Below are positions 20,660-30,094 of a stretch of 64,000 bases of DNA, piece by piece. This DNA comes from Rhizobium leguminosarum (GTDB lineage Bacteria; Pseudomonadota; Alphaproteobacteria; Rhizobiales; Rhizobiaceae): the NCBI RefSeq assembly GCF_001679785.1, contig NZ_CP016286.1:2604001-2668000 (forward strand). The letters run 5' to 3'. Every line of letters starts with the position of its first letter. Position 1 is the first letter of the stretch. The notes under the pieces were generated by a model. It was not told the DNA's origin. It made no database searches and saw only the letters and a list, made by a program, of their open reading frames with translations. A program made the translations under genes and the position numbers.

Positions 20660-20685
20660 AATCCCGCCGAAAGGCGGGATTTCCA
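20660..20685 (+). terminator. Terminator of the ArsR-MFS-OYE operon
   Basis: AATCCCGCC-GAAA-GGCGGGATT (20660-20681): a 9-bp stem with a GNRA tetraloop followed by a short T-run, 20 bases after the OYE stop. A second GGCGGGTTTTT (20691-20701) could pair with the first arm as an alternative. Confidence 0.8.
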
Positions 20686-20714
20686 TCTTCGGCGGGTTTT
20701 TGTAGGGTGCCGCC

Positions 20715-21515
20715 ATGTTTGCTCCCTATCTTGATCGCTGGTCGCTCATAGCAGACGGCGAGCCCATCATCACCCACTCCAGCCGCCTGCTGCCGGTCCT
20801 CTGGCAGGACAGGCCTGCCATGCTGAAAGTGGCGGCCGATATCGACGAACGATACGGCGCGCTTCTGATGCAGTGGTGGGAGGGGGACGGGGCAGCCTAT
20901 GTGTATGCTCATGAGGGCGATGCCGTGCTGCTCGAAAGGGCGACGGGAAAACGCTCGCTGCTTGCCATGGCCATGAACGGCGAGGACGATGAGGCAAGCC
21001 GCATCCTCTGCCGCACCGCGGCCCGGCTGCATGCGCCGCGCGATAAACCGCTTCCCGATCCCATCTCCCTTACCCGCTGGTTCCGTGATCTGGAGCCGGC
21101 GGCAGGCAAGCATGGCGGCACGCTTGCCGATTGCTCGGCGATCGCAAACGTTCTCGTTGCCGATCAGCGTGATGTCACCATCCTCCATGGCGACATCCAC
21201 CACGACAATATCCTCGATTTCGAGGCGCGCGGCTGGCTGGCCATCGATCCGAAGCGGCTGTACGGCGAGCGCGGCTTCGATTTCGCCAATATCTTCGCCA
21301 ACGAAGAACTGCCTGTCATCACCGATCCCGCCCGTTTCCGCCGCCAGTTGGCCATCGTCTCCGCGGAGGCGAAGCTGGAGCCGAAGCGGCTGCTGCAGTG
21401 GATCGTAGCCTATTCCGGTCTTTCCGCCGCCTGGTTCCTCGGCGATCCGAATATTCAGCAGGCAGAAACGGCCCTGACGGTCGCCCGGATCGCGCTGGCC
21501 GAACTCGAGAGCTAA
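20715..21515 (+). CDS. APH(6)-like aminoglycoside/hydroxyurea phosphotransferase
   Basis: The 266-residue protein has a protein-kinase-like fold of the streptomycin 6-kinase/hydroxyurea phosphotransferase family. Key motifs are the Brenner motif HGDIHHDNILDF (about residues 157-168), with the catalytic Asp and Asn, and the metal-binding IDPKRLYGERGFDFAN about 10 residues later. Whether it confers antibiotic resistance cannot be told from sequence; many rhizobial members act on unknown small molecules. It is preceded directly by the OYE terminator, so it has its own promoter or relies on readthrough, and it converges with the SDR-like gene, overlapping it by 4 bases. Confidence 0.85.
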   Translation: MFAPYLDRWSLIADGEPIITHSSRLLPVLWQDRPAMLKVAADIDERYGALLMQWWEGDGAAYVYAHEGDAVLLERATGKRSLLAMAMNGEDDEASRILCRTAARLHAPRDKPLPDPISLTRWFRDLEPAAGKHGGTLADCSAIANVLVADQRDVTILHGDIHHDNILDFEARGWLAIDPKRLYGERGFDFANIFANEELPVITDPARFRRQLAIVSAEAKLEPKRLLQWIVAYSGLSAAWFLGDPNIQQAETALTVARIALAELES

Positions 21516-22534
21516 CCCGCGTTCTGCGACAAGTGCCCGATCAGGGCGTCCGCCGTGTCACGATGCGGTTCGGGCAGGCAGCCGAGTGCCACGAGCGAAG
21601 CCCTTACCGCCTCGTCGATCGGTGTCTGCGGCTCTTTGCCAAGTTCGGCCGTAAGCTTGTCGTTCCTCATCCGCACCGGCACCTTCCAGAGATAGCGCAT
21701 CTCCTTGATTTCCCGCATCACGGGCACGAAGAGTGCAGCAAGCGGCACGATCCACCAGGGGAAGTTGCCGATCTTTGCCTTACCGCCGGCAACGCGCTTG
21801 ATCGCTTCGGCCATCTGCATGCCATCAGCATCCCAGAAGCCCTCCATATGATAGACGGTGAAGGCCGGCAGCCGATCGGCCCGCTCGATGAGCTGGGCGA
21901 TGGTTTCCGCCATGTCTGGCAGGTAGGTCCATTGATGACCGACACCGCGCCGACCCGGGTTCCTGATCGTGCCGACCGGCTTGCCTGGGGTTACGAGACC
22001 AGACGAAAACCAGCTATTGGCCGTCGTGCCTGGGCCGAAGAAATCCCCCGCCCTGACGATGATGACGCCGGCGCCGGACTGCGACGCGGCCTTCAGCCGC
22101 CTCTCCATTTCGACCCGGATCGTCCCCTTCTTAGTCACCGGATGCTGCGGGCTTTCTTCCGTCGGCGCCGGTAGGGCGTCGGGACCGAAATTATAGACGT
22201 TGCCCGGCAGCACGATGCGCACGCCGACAGCGCGAGCAGCGGCGATGGTATTGTCGAGCATGGGCAGCACCAGCGTTTCCCAGTCGCGATAGCCGGGCGG
22301 ATTGACGGCATGGACGATCAGGCCGACACCTTCGGCCGCCCTCAGGACGTCGCCCGCATTCATCGCATCGCCCTGCACCCATTCGAAAGCCGGCTCGCTC
22401 CTCGACGCCTTGGCGGCGTCACGGTTCAGCGCCCGGACACGCCAGCCGCGCGCAACCAGCTTGCGGGCAACCGCGCCGCCGATACCGCCTGTCGCGCCGA
22501 GAATAAGGGCCGTCATCTTCATTTCGCTGCTCAT
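21512..22534 (-). CDS. NAD(P)-binding epimerase/NmrA-type oxidoreductase
   Basis: The 340-residue protein has a Rossmann nucleotide-binding motif at the start (LILGATGGIGGAVARKLVARG, residues 8-28) and an atypical extended-SDR layout (NVYNFGP, VIIVRAGDFFGPG), close to NAD-dependent epimerase/dehydratase or NmrA-like proteins; substrate unknown. The ATG at 22534 (MSSEMKMTAL) lies 9 bases after AAGGAG and is preferred to ATG 22543, which abuts it. It is divergent from a LysR gene at 22629, the classical layout for LysR control of the neighbour. Confidence 0.8.
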   Translation of the reverse strand: MSSEMKMTALILGATGGIGGAVARKLVARGWRVRALNRDAAKASRSEPAFEWVQGDAMNAGDVLRAAEGVGLIVHAVNPPGYRDWETLVLPMLDNTIAAARAVGVRIVLPGNVYNFGPDALPAPTEESPQHPVTKKGTIRVEMERRLKAASQSGAGVIIVRAGDFFGPGTTANSWFSSGLVTPGKPVGTIRNPGRRGVGHQWTYLPDMAETIAQLIERADRLPAFTVYHMEGFWDADGMQMAEAIKRVAGGKAKIGNFPWWIVPLAALFVPVMREIKEMRYLWKVPVRMRNDKLTAELGKEPQTPIDEAVRASLVALGCLPEPHRDTADALIGHLSQNAG

Positions 22535-22628
22535 GACAATCATCTCCTTCCATCGGATGAGAGGATCATGCCATCAGCATGGCATAAACGAAATTGACGA
22601 AAGAAATACATCTGTTATACAAAAATGT

Positions 22629-23555
22629 ATGAACATGGAGCCGAGTTGGGATTTCTACCGCAGTTTTCTTACCGTGCTTCAGCAGGGGTCGCTTTCGGCG
22701 GCCGCCCGCGAACTGGGGCTAACCCAGCCAACCATAGGCCGCCACGTCGACGCTCTGGAACTGGCGATCGGCGCCGAACTTTTCACCCGCTCGCCGAACG
22801 GCCTGCTGCCGACCGATGCCGCACTGGCCTTGAAGCCCTATGCCGAGACGCTGGCGGCAACTACCGCCGCCCTTTTGCGCACCGCATCCGGCCAGCGCGA
22901 GCGCGTGGCGGGAACGGTCAGGGTTAGCGCCAGCGAGGTCATCGCCGTCGAAGTGCTGCCGGGGATTCTCGGACCGCTGCAGGAGACCTATCCCGAACTG
23001 CAGATCGAGCTCTCGGCATCCGATATGATCGAGGACCTGGTGAACCGCGAGGCCGATATTGCCGTGCGCATGGCAGAGCCGCAGCAAGCCGCGCTCGTCG
23101 TGCGCCGCATCGGCGATATCCCGCTCGGCTTTCATGCCCATCGCCGCTATCTCGAACGACACGGCATACCACAAACCCTGTCTGACCTCGCAAACCACCG
23201 GCTCATTGGCTTCGACCGACAGACGGCCTATGTCCGCATCGCGATGAAACGTTATGCGGTGCCCGACATCAGATTCTCCTACAGAACCGACAGCAATCTT
23301 GCCCAGCTTTCGGCGATCCGCGCTGGCGTCGGCATCGGTCTCTGCCAGATCGGACTTGCCCGCGAGGACCCTGATCTGGTGCACGTCCTGCCTGATGCCT
23401 TCGCTATACCGCTCGGCACCTGGGTGGCGATGCATGAGAGCCTGAAGACTTCGCCGCGCTGCCGTGCCACCTTCGACGCGCTGGTCAAGGGGCTGCAGGA
23501 CTATCATCGATATTCGACCTGGCGGGAACGAGATGGCAACGCACAATCCGGTTGA
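22629..23555 (+). CDS. LysR-family transcriptional regulator
   Basis: A 308-residue LysR protein: helix-turn-helix near the N-terminus (FLTVLQQGSLSAAARELGLT, TIGRHVDALE) and an effector domain from about residue 90. The frame is open back to 22302 inside the divergent SDR gene, but the ATG at 22629 (MNMEPSWDFYRSF), or the one at 22635, fits the family length. It probably regulates the divergent SDR-like gene. Its end overlaps the start of the GrpB pseudogene (23533) by 23 bases. Confidence 0.88.
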   Translation: MNMEPSWDFYRSFLTVLQQGSLSAAARELGLTQPTIGRHVDALELAIGAELFTRSPNGLLPTDAALALKPYAETLAATTAALLRTASGQRERVAGTVRVSASEVIAVEVLPGILGPLQETYPELQIELSASDMIEDLVNREADIAVRMAEPQQAALVVRRIGDIPLGFHAHRRYLERHGIPQTLSDLANHRLIGFDRQTAYVRIAMKRYAVPDIRFSYRTDSNLAQLSAIRAGVGIGLCQIGLAREDPDLVHVLPDAFAIPLGTWVAMHESLKTSPRCRATFDALVKGLQDYHRYSTWRERDGNAQSG

Positions 23556-24048
23556 GCTCGTGCCCTATGATCCGCAATGGCCAGAAGCCTTCCAGCGCAT
23601 CCGCGGCAGGCTTCTGGCCTTGCTGCCGCAGGCGCTCTCCATCGATCACATCGGCAGCACGTCCCTACCAGGCATGATCGCCAAACCGCTTATCGATATC
23701 GACATCGTTCTTCCCGGCCTCGGGCATATCGAGGACGCCACACGCGTGCTTCTGGCCGAAGGCTATGAGCCGCGCGGCAACCGCTATGACGACGAAGTCT
23801 GAGCGTTTTTATCGAGAGCTTCAGTGCCGGCGGAACGGGTCTACCTTTGCCCGGCAGGCAATGGCACGCATCGAAACAGGCTGGCTTTCCGGGATTATCT
23901 CATCGCGCATCCACATGCGGCGGCCGATTATGCCGCACTCAAACGCAGGCTGGCGGCCGAATTCCGGATGGACGGCGACGGTTATACCGCACATAAACGC
24001 GAATTCGTCGACGCGATTGTCGCGCGGGCATTGATGGACGATCGCTAA
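23533..24048 (+). pseudogene. GrpB family (UPF0157 nucleotidyltransferase-like) gene with an internal TGA
   Basis: The frame starting MATHNPVELVPYDPQWPEAF matches GrpB/UPF0157 proteins, with the nucleotidyltransferase-like HIGSTSLPGMIAKPLIDIDI segment. It reads to a TGA at 23800-23802 after RYDDEV and continues in the same frame without another stop (AFLSRASVPAERVYLCPAGN...) to 24048. The total would be 171 residues, the normal family length, and TGG (Trp) is the simplest ancestral codon at the stop. So this is a single nonsense change, or a sequencing error. Only a 90-residue fragment would be made unless the stop is read through. Confidence 0.8.
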
Positions 24049-24050
24049 TT

Positions 24051-24332
24051 TCAGATGCCTTGCGAGGCCCCGGCGCTGCGATCCTTCCACAGGCCATCCA
24101 CCACCTCGGTTTCCGGCCGGTCGCCGCCCTCAGCATATTCCTCATGCCACTTGCCGTTCTCGTCCTGCCAACTGATCTCGGCGGAATCGCCGCCGACCTG
24201 CTGTTCGGCCGCGACGATGCGCGCAGCTTCGAGCGCCTCGGCATGGGTCGGGAATGCCTCGGAATAGACACCCCCCAGCCTGTAGGCCCAGCCGCCGTCA
24301 TGCGGCACGACTTCGTAGACCACCTTGATCAT
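24051..24332 (-). CDS. DUF2188 domain protein
   Basis: A 93-residue soluble protein beginning MIKVVYEVVPHDGGWAYRLGG. The short beta-rich opening with a Tyr/Trp pair, followed by an alanine-rich helix (FPTHAEALEAARIVAAEQQ), is the DUF2188 pattern; function unknown. It converges on the GrpB pseudogene with 2 bases between them. About 230 bases separate its start from the rightward ChaA-like gene; in that gap I see no further gene. Confidence 0.7.
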   Translation of the reverse strand: MIKVVYEVVPHDGGWAYRLGGVYSEAFPTHAEALEAARIVAAEQQVGGDSAEISWQDENGKWHEEYAEGGDRPETEVVDGLWKDRSAGASQGI

Positions 24333-24563
24333 GCATCCGTCTCCTCATCTTCTTGTTGCGCATTCGCACGCTTCCGGAAAAGATCCGGATCATCGCGGCC
24401 GCTTGACGAGAATTCGAGGACGCCGCGATCTGCTTTCCGGCCCCGATGACGCTCAGTATTCCATTAAACGCCGAAGACTGCAAATCGCACTCGACCAGGA
24501 CTTGCTTGATATGCGAAATCAGCGACTTAGATAGAGCGCATAAATCGAGACAGGAGCTGAGGC

Positions 24564-25661
24564 TTGGGGATTGCGTCACGCTTTAAAGAGGAAAAGTTTC
24601 TGGTCGCCGCACTTGTCGTTGCAGCGATCGCCTATTTCTTCGAACATGCAGTGATCGAGATGGGGCGCGGCGTCGCGCTGATTGCCGCAGCTGCCCTCGT
24701 CGGCACCATCGTACTCGCTTCCATCCGCGTTGCCCATCATGCCGAGCTGCTCGCCGTCAAGGTCGGCGATCCCTATGGCACGATGATCCTGACGCTCTCG
24801 GCCGTCGCCGTCGAAGTCATCATCCTCGCCATCATGATGAGCGGCGAAAGCTCGCCGACGCTGGTGCGCGACACGATCTATTCTGCCCTGATGCTCGATA
24901 TCAATGGCATTCTCGGCTTAGCCGCCCTGCTCGGCGGCCTTAAGCACGGCGAACAGCCCTACAACGACAATTCCGGCAAGACCTACGGCGTGATGATCCT
25001 GACCGCCATGGGCATTTCAATGATCGTGCCGGAATTCGTGCCGAGCGACAAATGGCACTATTATTCCGCCTTCACCATCGTCGCGATGATCGCGCTTTAT
25101 GGCCTCTTCCTGCGAATGCAGGTTGGCCAGCACAGCTATTTCTTCAGCTACAGCTATCCGCGCTCCGAACGGAAGAAAGAAAGTCCGCATGAGGATGACC
25201 ACGACGCACCGGCCGCGATCTCGATCGCCACCATTCTCGCCGGCGTCGTCATTATCGGCCTGCTCGCGGAATTCATGGCGACCTTCATGGCGGAAGGCCT
25301 GCGCGACAGCGGCGCGCCGATCGCCGTGACCGCCGTCGTCGTCGCGGCGATTTCGGCCGCCCCCGAGATCCTGACCGCGTTGAGGGCGGCGCTGAGGAAC
25401 CGCATGCAGGCGACGGTCAACATCGCCATGGGCGCCTCGCTGTCGACGGTCATCCTGACGGTGCCCGTCATGGAGGCGATCGCGCTCTATACCGGCCAGC
25501 CCTTCATCATGGCGATGACCCCCGTACAGACGGTGATGGTGGCGATCACGCTGATTGCCGCCGCGATCAACCTCAACGACGGCGAGACCAACGCGATCGA
25601 GGGCATGACGCATTTCATCCTCTTCGCCACCTTCGTCATGCTGACGGCGCTGGGCCTTTGA
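24564..25661 (+). CDS. chaA: ChaA-like Ca2+/H+ (Na+/H+) antiporter, CaCA family
   Basis: The 365-residue membrane protein has about 11 helices in two inverted halves, each with the alpha-repeat of the cation/Ca2+ exchanger superfamily: SAVAVEVIILAIMMSGE (about residues 77-93) and AAISAAPEILTALRAALRN (about 262-280), whose acidic residues bind the cation. A His/Glu/Asp-rich loop (ESPHEDDHD, about 209-217) separates the halves. The start is TTG 24564, supported by AGGAG 8 bases upstream. ChaA-type proteins export Ca2+, Na+ or K+ at high pH or salt. Confidence 0.9.
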   Translation: MGIASRFKEEKFLVAALVVAAIAYFFEHAVIEMGRGVALIAAAALVGTIVLASIRVAHHAELLAVKVGDPYGTMILTLSAVAVEVIILAIMMSGESSPTLVRDTIYSALMLDINGILGLAALLGGLKHGEQPYNDNSGKTYGVMILTAMGISMIVPEFVPSDKWHYYSAFTIVAMIALYGLFLRMQVGQHSYFFSYSYPRSERKKESPHEDDHDAPAAISIATILAGVVIIGLLAEFMATFMAEGLRDSGAPIAVTAVVVAAISAAPEILTALRAALRNRMQATVNIAMGASLSTVILTVPVMEAIALYTGQPFIMAMTPVQTVMVAITLIAAAINLNDGETNAIEGMTHFILFATFVMLTALGL

Positions 25662-25766
25662 TGGCTTCGTCTTTCTAACAGGGGAACGAACAGCAGTGAT
25701 CCGCACGCGTAACGTCAAATCATAGAGCAGCCTGACAGCCCGCCTTTTGAGGAGAGCTTTCGACAG

Positions 25767-26636
25767 TCATTCCTTCGACTTTTCGAGAAAACGCTGCTTG
25801 CGGGTTTTCGGCTTGAAGCGCCGGAAGAAACCCTCGATGGCGCGGATGGATTTGGTGACGGACATGAGCCTGTCGATCTGGCTGTTTGCGTTGTGGAGCC
25901 GCTCCGACAGGACTTCGGCCGCCGTCATCGCGATTTCGATCGGCGGCACCTGTGGAAACCGTCTGGCAAGTGCAGCATAGGGGCTGGCATCCACGCCGCC
26001 CATCATCGAGATCGTACCCATCCGTGCAAAGAGACGCAGGAAAATCTGCTCGAACGTCCAGTCGTGCACGTCAAAGACCTTCCACTTCTCGCTCCTCTTC
26101 GCCGAAAAACCGGCAAGCAGGATCTTGCCCGGCAGTTGCAGCTCGGCGAGCCACAGCGCCACCGCAAAACCACTCGTCGCGATCTTGCCCACCGGATAGA
26201 CGTCGACGAGCATTTTCGTCAGATCAAGATGGCGGGTTTCAGCGCCTTCGAAGCTGCCCTCCTCGCTGAAGTTTTCCTCCGGGGAGACGCGAATGTTGAC
26301 GACGCCCAAAAAATCGTCGCCGGCAAAGAAGCGCAGGACATCCGCCGCCTCGCGCCGGTGGACGATATTGGCTCCCATTACGCCGCTGCGGGCAAATAGC
26401 ACCGCATGGCCGGCGAAGGGCTCGTCGAGCACCTTATAGACATTGTTGAAGAAGACGTAGAGCGCCGTCTCCGGCAATTCGCTTCGCAGCCGTTTGAAAT
26501 CGACGGCCTCGCTGTTTGCCACCAGCACGACGTGGGAATAGTGCGACAACAGCGCTTTCCACGCATCCGGCGTCAGAAAATTGAAGCCGCTATCCGGGGC
26601 GGGCATGGTCTGCGTGTCGCTGGGGATTGCTTCCAT
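25767..26636 (-). CDS. Uncharacterised protein, possible sialyltransferase-like (GT29-like) transferase
   Basis: A 289-residue soluble protein without signal or membrane segment. I do not recognise a secure family. Features: a Rossmann-like start (HYSHVVLVANSEAVDF), the segment YVFFNNVYKVLDEPF, and KILLAGFSAKRSEKWKVFDVHDWTFEQ near the centre, which recalls CMP-sugar-using transferases; the basic C-terminal tail is KPKTRKQRFLEK. It lies 46 bases downstream of a GT8 glycosyltransferase on the same strand, so a role in surface polysaccharide or LPS synthesis is plausible. This rests on context and should be treated as tentative. Confidence 0.5.
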   Translation of the reverse strand: MEAIPSDTQTMPAPDSGFNFLTPDAWKALLSHYSHVVLVANSEAVDFKRLRSELPETALYVFFNNVYKVLDEPFAGHAVLFARSGVMGANIVHRREAADVLRFFAGDDFLGVVNIRVSPEENFSEEGSFEGAETRHLDLTKMLVDVYPVGKIATSGFAVALWLAELQLPGKILLAGFSAKRSEKWKVFDVHDWTFEQIFLRLFARMGTISMMGGVDASPYAALARRFPQVPPIEIAMTAAEVLSERLHNANSQIDRLMSVTKSIRAIEGFFRRFKPKTRKQRFLEKSKE

Positions 26637-26682
26637 ATCGGCTCACATGCACTTTCCAAGGACGATGCGCTCTGCCGTCCCA

Positions 26683-27585
26683 CTAGCTGTTGCTGAAATA
26701 AGCGCGTGTCCGTGCCAGCCGCGCCAGCCCGCCGATCCGCTTTCCCAAATGCGAAACGAACCCCGCGATCCGGCCCGTCATCGATGGCTGCCTGCAGAAG
26801 GAAGCCCACGGCGTATTGGCGAGATCCTCTGCATAACGCTTCGCCATCCGGCGATGCACCCACGGCACAGTCGCCTGCCACGGCTTTTTCCGGCCGGTGA
26901 AATGGATGATCGCCGGCTGGCCGACGAAAGGCAGGAGGCCGGTCTGCGTGTTCCAGCGAGGATCGAGCACCAGCCAGTCGCCATCGAAAGTGACGTTCAG
27001 CGCATCCTGGTCGTTATTCTCGAAAAGATGCGATCGCTCCTCGAATATCTCCCGTGTCCTGGCAAAAAGCCCCCTCGCCCGGCAGGCCGACCAGTCGAAC
27101 AGCAGAACGCCGGCATTGAAATAGTGGCCGCCCTCGCGCATGCCGATCTTTCGCTGCCGTGCGCCGGCCTTCTCGGGAAAGGCCATAACATAATCGTCTA
27201 TGGCGGCAAGCACCTTGCCCTGCAAATCCATGTCGAAGAGGTCGTCGACCGGCGCAACCGCAAGCACATCGGCATCGAGATAAAGCAGCCGCTCGACATG
27301 ATCGGGAATGTGCAGATCCATGTAGAGCCGCGCCAGCGTCGCGCCCGACCAGCGGCCGCGCGCCTGCAGCGTATCCGGCGTATTGTAGGGTAGCACCTTG
27401 ATTGCCATGCCGTGCAGCCGCGCGAAATTTCCGACCTCGGCGATCTCGTTCGGCTCGAGGTCGATGCCGAGAAGCAGGAACTCCACGGTGGAATCTGAGA
27501 GCTTGCGCTTGACGGAAAGCAGGGTGCAGCAGGCCGCCGGCAGCATGTTGACATCCGAACAGACGATCACGGCACTCTGCTGCAA
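26683..27585 (-). CDS. Glycosyltransferase family 8 protein
   Basis: The 300-residue protein has the GT8 (GT-A, retaining) signatures: an N-terminal nucleotide-sugar segment VIVCSDVNMLPAACCTLLS, the metal-binding DxD in RLLYLDADVLAV (about residue 95), HYFNAGVLLFDW, and NNDQDALNVTF, with HFTGRKKPW near the C-terminus. The TTG at 27585 is preferred because GGGAGG lies 8 bases upstream and the fold begins there; the frame is open to 27666. GT8 enzymes in rhizobia usually add galactose or glucose to LPS core or capsule. It is upstream of the uncharacterised transferase candidate. Confidence 0.85.
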   Translation of the reverse strand: MQQSAVIVCSDVNMLPAACCTLLSVKRKLSDSTVEFLLLGIDLEPNEIAEVGNFARLHGMAIKVLPYNTPDTLQARGRWSGATLARLYMDLHIPDHVERLLYLDADVLAVAPVDDLFDMDLQGKVLAAIDDYVMAFPEKAGARQRKIGMREGGHYFNAGVLLFDWSACRARGLFARTREIFEERSHLFENNDQDALNVTFDGDWLVLDPRWNTQTGLLPFVGQPAIIHFTGRKKPWQATVPWVHRRMAKRYAEDLANTPWASFCRQPSMTGRIAGFVSHLGKRIGGLARLARTRAYFSNS

Positions 27586-27764
27586 AATCCCGGCCTCCCG
27601 AAGCGGCGACTTAAACTGATGCCGGATATCTAGTTGGTTTGATGCCAACCCGCAACCGCAGATCACCCGCCTGACAGTCTCTCTGCGTCACGTTTTGAAT
27701 CGGAATTCAACGACGCGAGGTAAAGCGGATTCAGATGAGGAGCACATTGAATCGGAACGTGAAC

Positions 27765-28151
27765 TTAGAGCCGCAGCGCCAATGGATGATCAACGAGCAG
27801 CCGGTCGACTGTCGCAAGCTGCAGCCCCTCGACCTTGCATTGCGCAAGCAGCAAGCGATCGAAGGGATCGCGCGTCTCCGGCTCGGGGTCGGCGGCGGTG
27901 ATGACGTGCGCGATATCGATGGGCAGGATCGTCAGCCCGGTCTCCCCGAGATAAACGGGAATGGTCTCGAGGGGCAATCCGGGCTGCAATTTTCCAAGCC
28001 TTGTCTTGATGGCAATTTCCCAGAGGCTGGCGACGCTGACGAATCCGATGGCGGCACCGTCCGAAAGCACCTGCTCGACACGCGGAAAACGCTCCGCCAG
28101 TTTCTTCTGGGCAATTGCAATCACCATGTGCGTGTCAAGCAGCAGACGCAT
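27765..28151 (-). CDS. PIN-domain toxin (VapC family)
   Basis: A 128-residue PIN nuclease with the expected acidic residues: the first Asp in RLLLDTHMVI, Glu in SLWEIAIK, and Asp residues in DPFDRLLLAQC and ATVDRLL. PIN toxins cleave RNA, often tRNA or rRNA, when freed from the antitoxin. The ATG at 28151 follows the antitoxin stop by two bases (TGATCATG); a GTG at 28157 overlapping the stop is the alternative. Tight coupling to the Phd/YefM-type gene upstream makes this a type II toxin-antitoxin module. Confidence 0.9.
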   Translation of the reverse strand: MRLLLDTHMVIAIAQKKLAERFPRVEQVLSDGAAIGFVSVASLWEIAIKTRLGKLQPGLPLETIPVYLGETGLTILPIDIAHVITAADPEPETRDPFDRLLLAQCKVEGLQLATVDRLLVDHPLALRL

Positions 28152-28153
28152 GA

Positions 28154-28414
28154 TCACGGCAGCGGCTTGAGAAGAAAATCTTCCGGCAAAGGATCGTCGA
28201 AGTCGTCGGCGATATACATCTCCGTGCGCGTGATACCCTTGGAACGAAGATAGGCTTCGCCGGCCTCCAGGTTCAAACCGCCGCGTTTTTGATGAGGCAC
28301 GAGATCGAACACCGGCCGGCCGTTGCGCGTCACGACAATGGTCTCGCCTTCCTCGACCTCGCGGGCAAGCTCGGTCAGGCGGTTCTTCGCATCGCGGATC
28401 GAAACGGTCTTCAT
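28154..28414 (-). CDS. Phd/YefM-family antitoxin
   Basis: The 86-residue protein begins MKTVSIRDAKNRLTELAREV and contains EEGETIVVTRNGRPVFDLVP, the classical Phd/YefM DNA-binding fold; the acidic C-terminal half (YIADDFDDPLPEDF) would wrap the toxin. The frame is open to 28639, but the ATG at 28414 gives the standard length. The antitoxin-toxin complex probably represses its own operon through the repeats just upstream (28425-28444). Confidence 0.9.
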   Translation of the reverse strand: MKTVSIRDAKNRLTELAREVEEGETIVVTRNGRPVFDLVPHQKRGGLNLEAGEAYLRSKGITRTEMYIADDFDDPLPEDFLLKPLP

Positions 28415-28424
28415 GCAGCTAAAT

Positions 28425-28444
28425 GTAGCCACATGCAGCCACAT
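28425..28444. promoter_or_regulatory. Repeat cluster, likely autoregulatory operator of the Phd/PIN module
   Basis: AGCCACAT occurs at 28427-28434 and again at 28437-28444, a 10-base (one helical turn) direct repeat; ATGT-AGCC-ACAT also makes a small inverted repeat. They lie 10-30 bases upstream of the antitoxin start. Confidence 0.5.
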
Positions 28445-28460
28445 CGTCAACGCCGCCAAC

Positions 28461-28490
28461 AAAAAAGGCCCGCCGTTGCCAGCAGGCCTT
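28461..28490 (-). terminator. Intrinsic terminator of aatA
   Basis: On the minus strand AAGGCCTGC and GCGGGCCTT form a 9-bp stem (one G-U pair) followed by a T6 run ending at 28461, 24 bases after the aatA stop. Confidence 0.85.
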
Positions 28491-28514
28491 CGATCGGTGT
28501 TTTTGAAAACCCGC

Positions 28515-29771
<1,257 letters not shown>

Positions 29772-29776
29772 TTAGC

Positions 29777-29805
29777 TCTATGTCCAATGTATGACGGCAT
29801 TTCAA
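29777..29805 (-). promoter_or_regulatory. Candidate aatA promoter
   Basis: On the minus strand TTGAAA (29805-29800), 17 bases, CATAGA (29782-29777), about 60 bases before the aatA ATG. It fits the rhizobial sigma-70 pattern. Confidence 0.5.
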
Positions 29806-30094
29806 GCGGAAAGGCGTCATGGTGGCATGATTCTTATTGATCGGTTCGCCGCGCCACCCGCCCGGCACGCCATCCCCTCGGAGAGGCTTGCGTCACGCGG
29901 TCGAAACGCCATGCGAAGATCTTGAATCAATCTCTGAAGTCACCCGGATTTATCCCCTGAAATCAGTGGCATCGTCGAATTCGGCCATTGCCACGAATAA
30001 GCCGCAACAAATGCTGCGCCACGCCGCAATTCGGTCGCGAGCGCGCCGAGATCGAAGCCGCATCATCCGGCATCCGAAATTGGTTATTGAGGGT
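29806..30094. other. Intergenic region between aatA and the sortase-substrate gene
   Basis: Apart from the aatA promoter I find no gene, RNA or repeat here. The rightward frame of the VIT-VWA gene is open across most of it, but the translation (Arg/Ser-rich, no conserved start) does not look like protein. Confidence 0.5.

Noticed and set aside
24298..24579. 93-codon leftward frame between the DUF2188 and chaA genes
   Set aside because: Low-quality composition, overlaps DUF2188 and the chaA start; no supporting signal.
29869..29890. Sigma-54 promoter before the VIT-VWA gene
   Set aside because: TGGCAT is present near 29822, but spacing to the TTG element is 8 instead of 5 and the -12 GC is absent.
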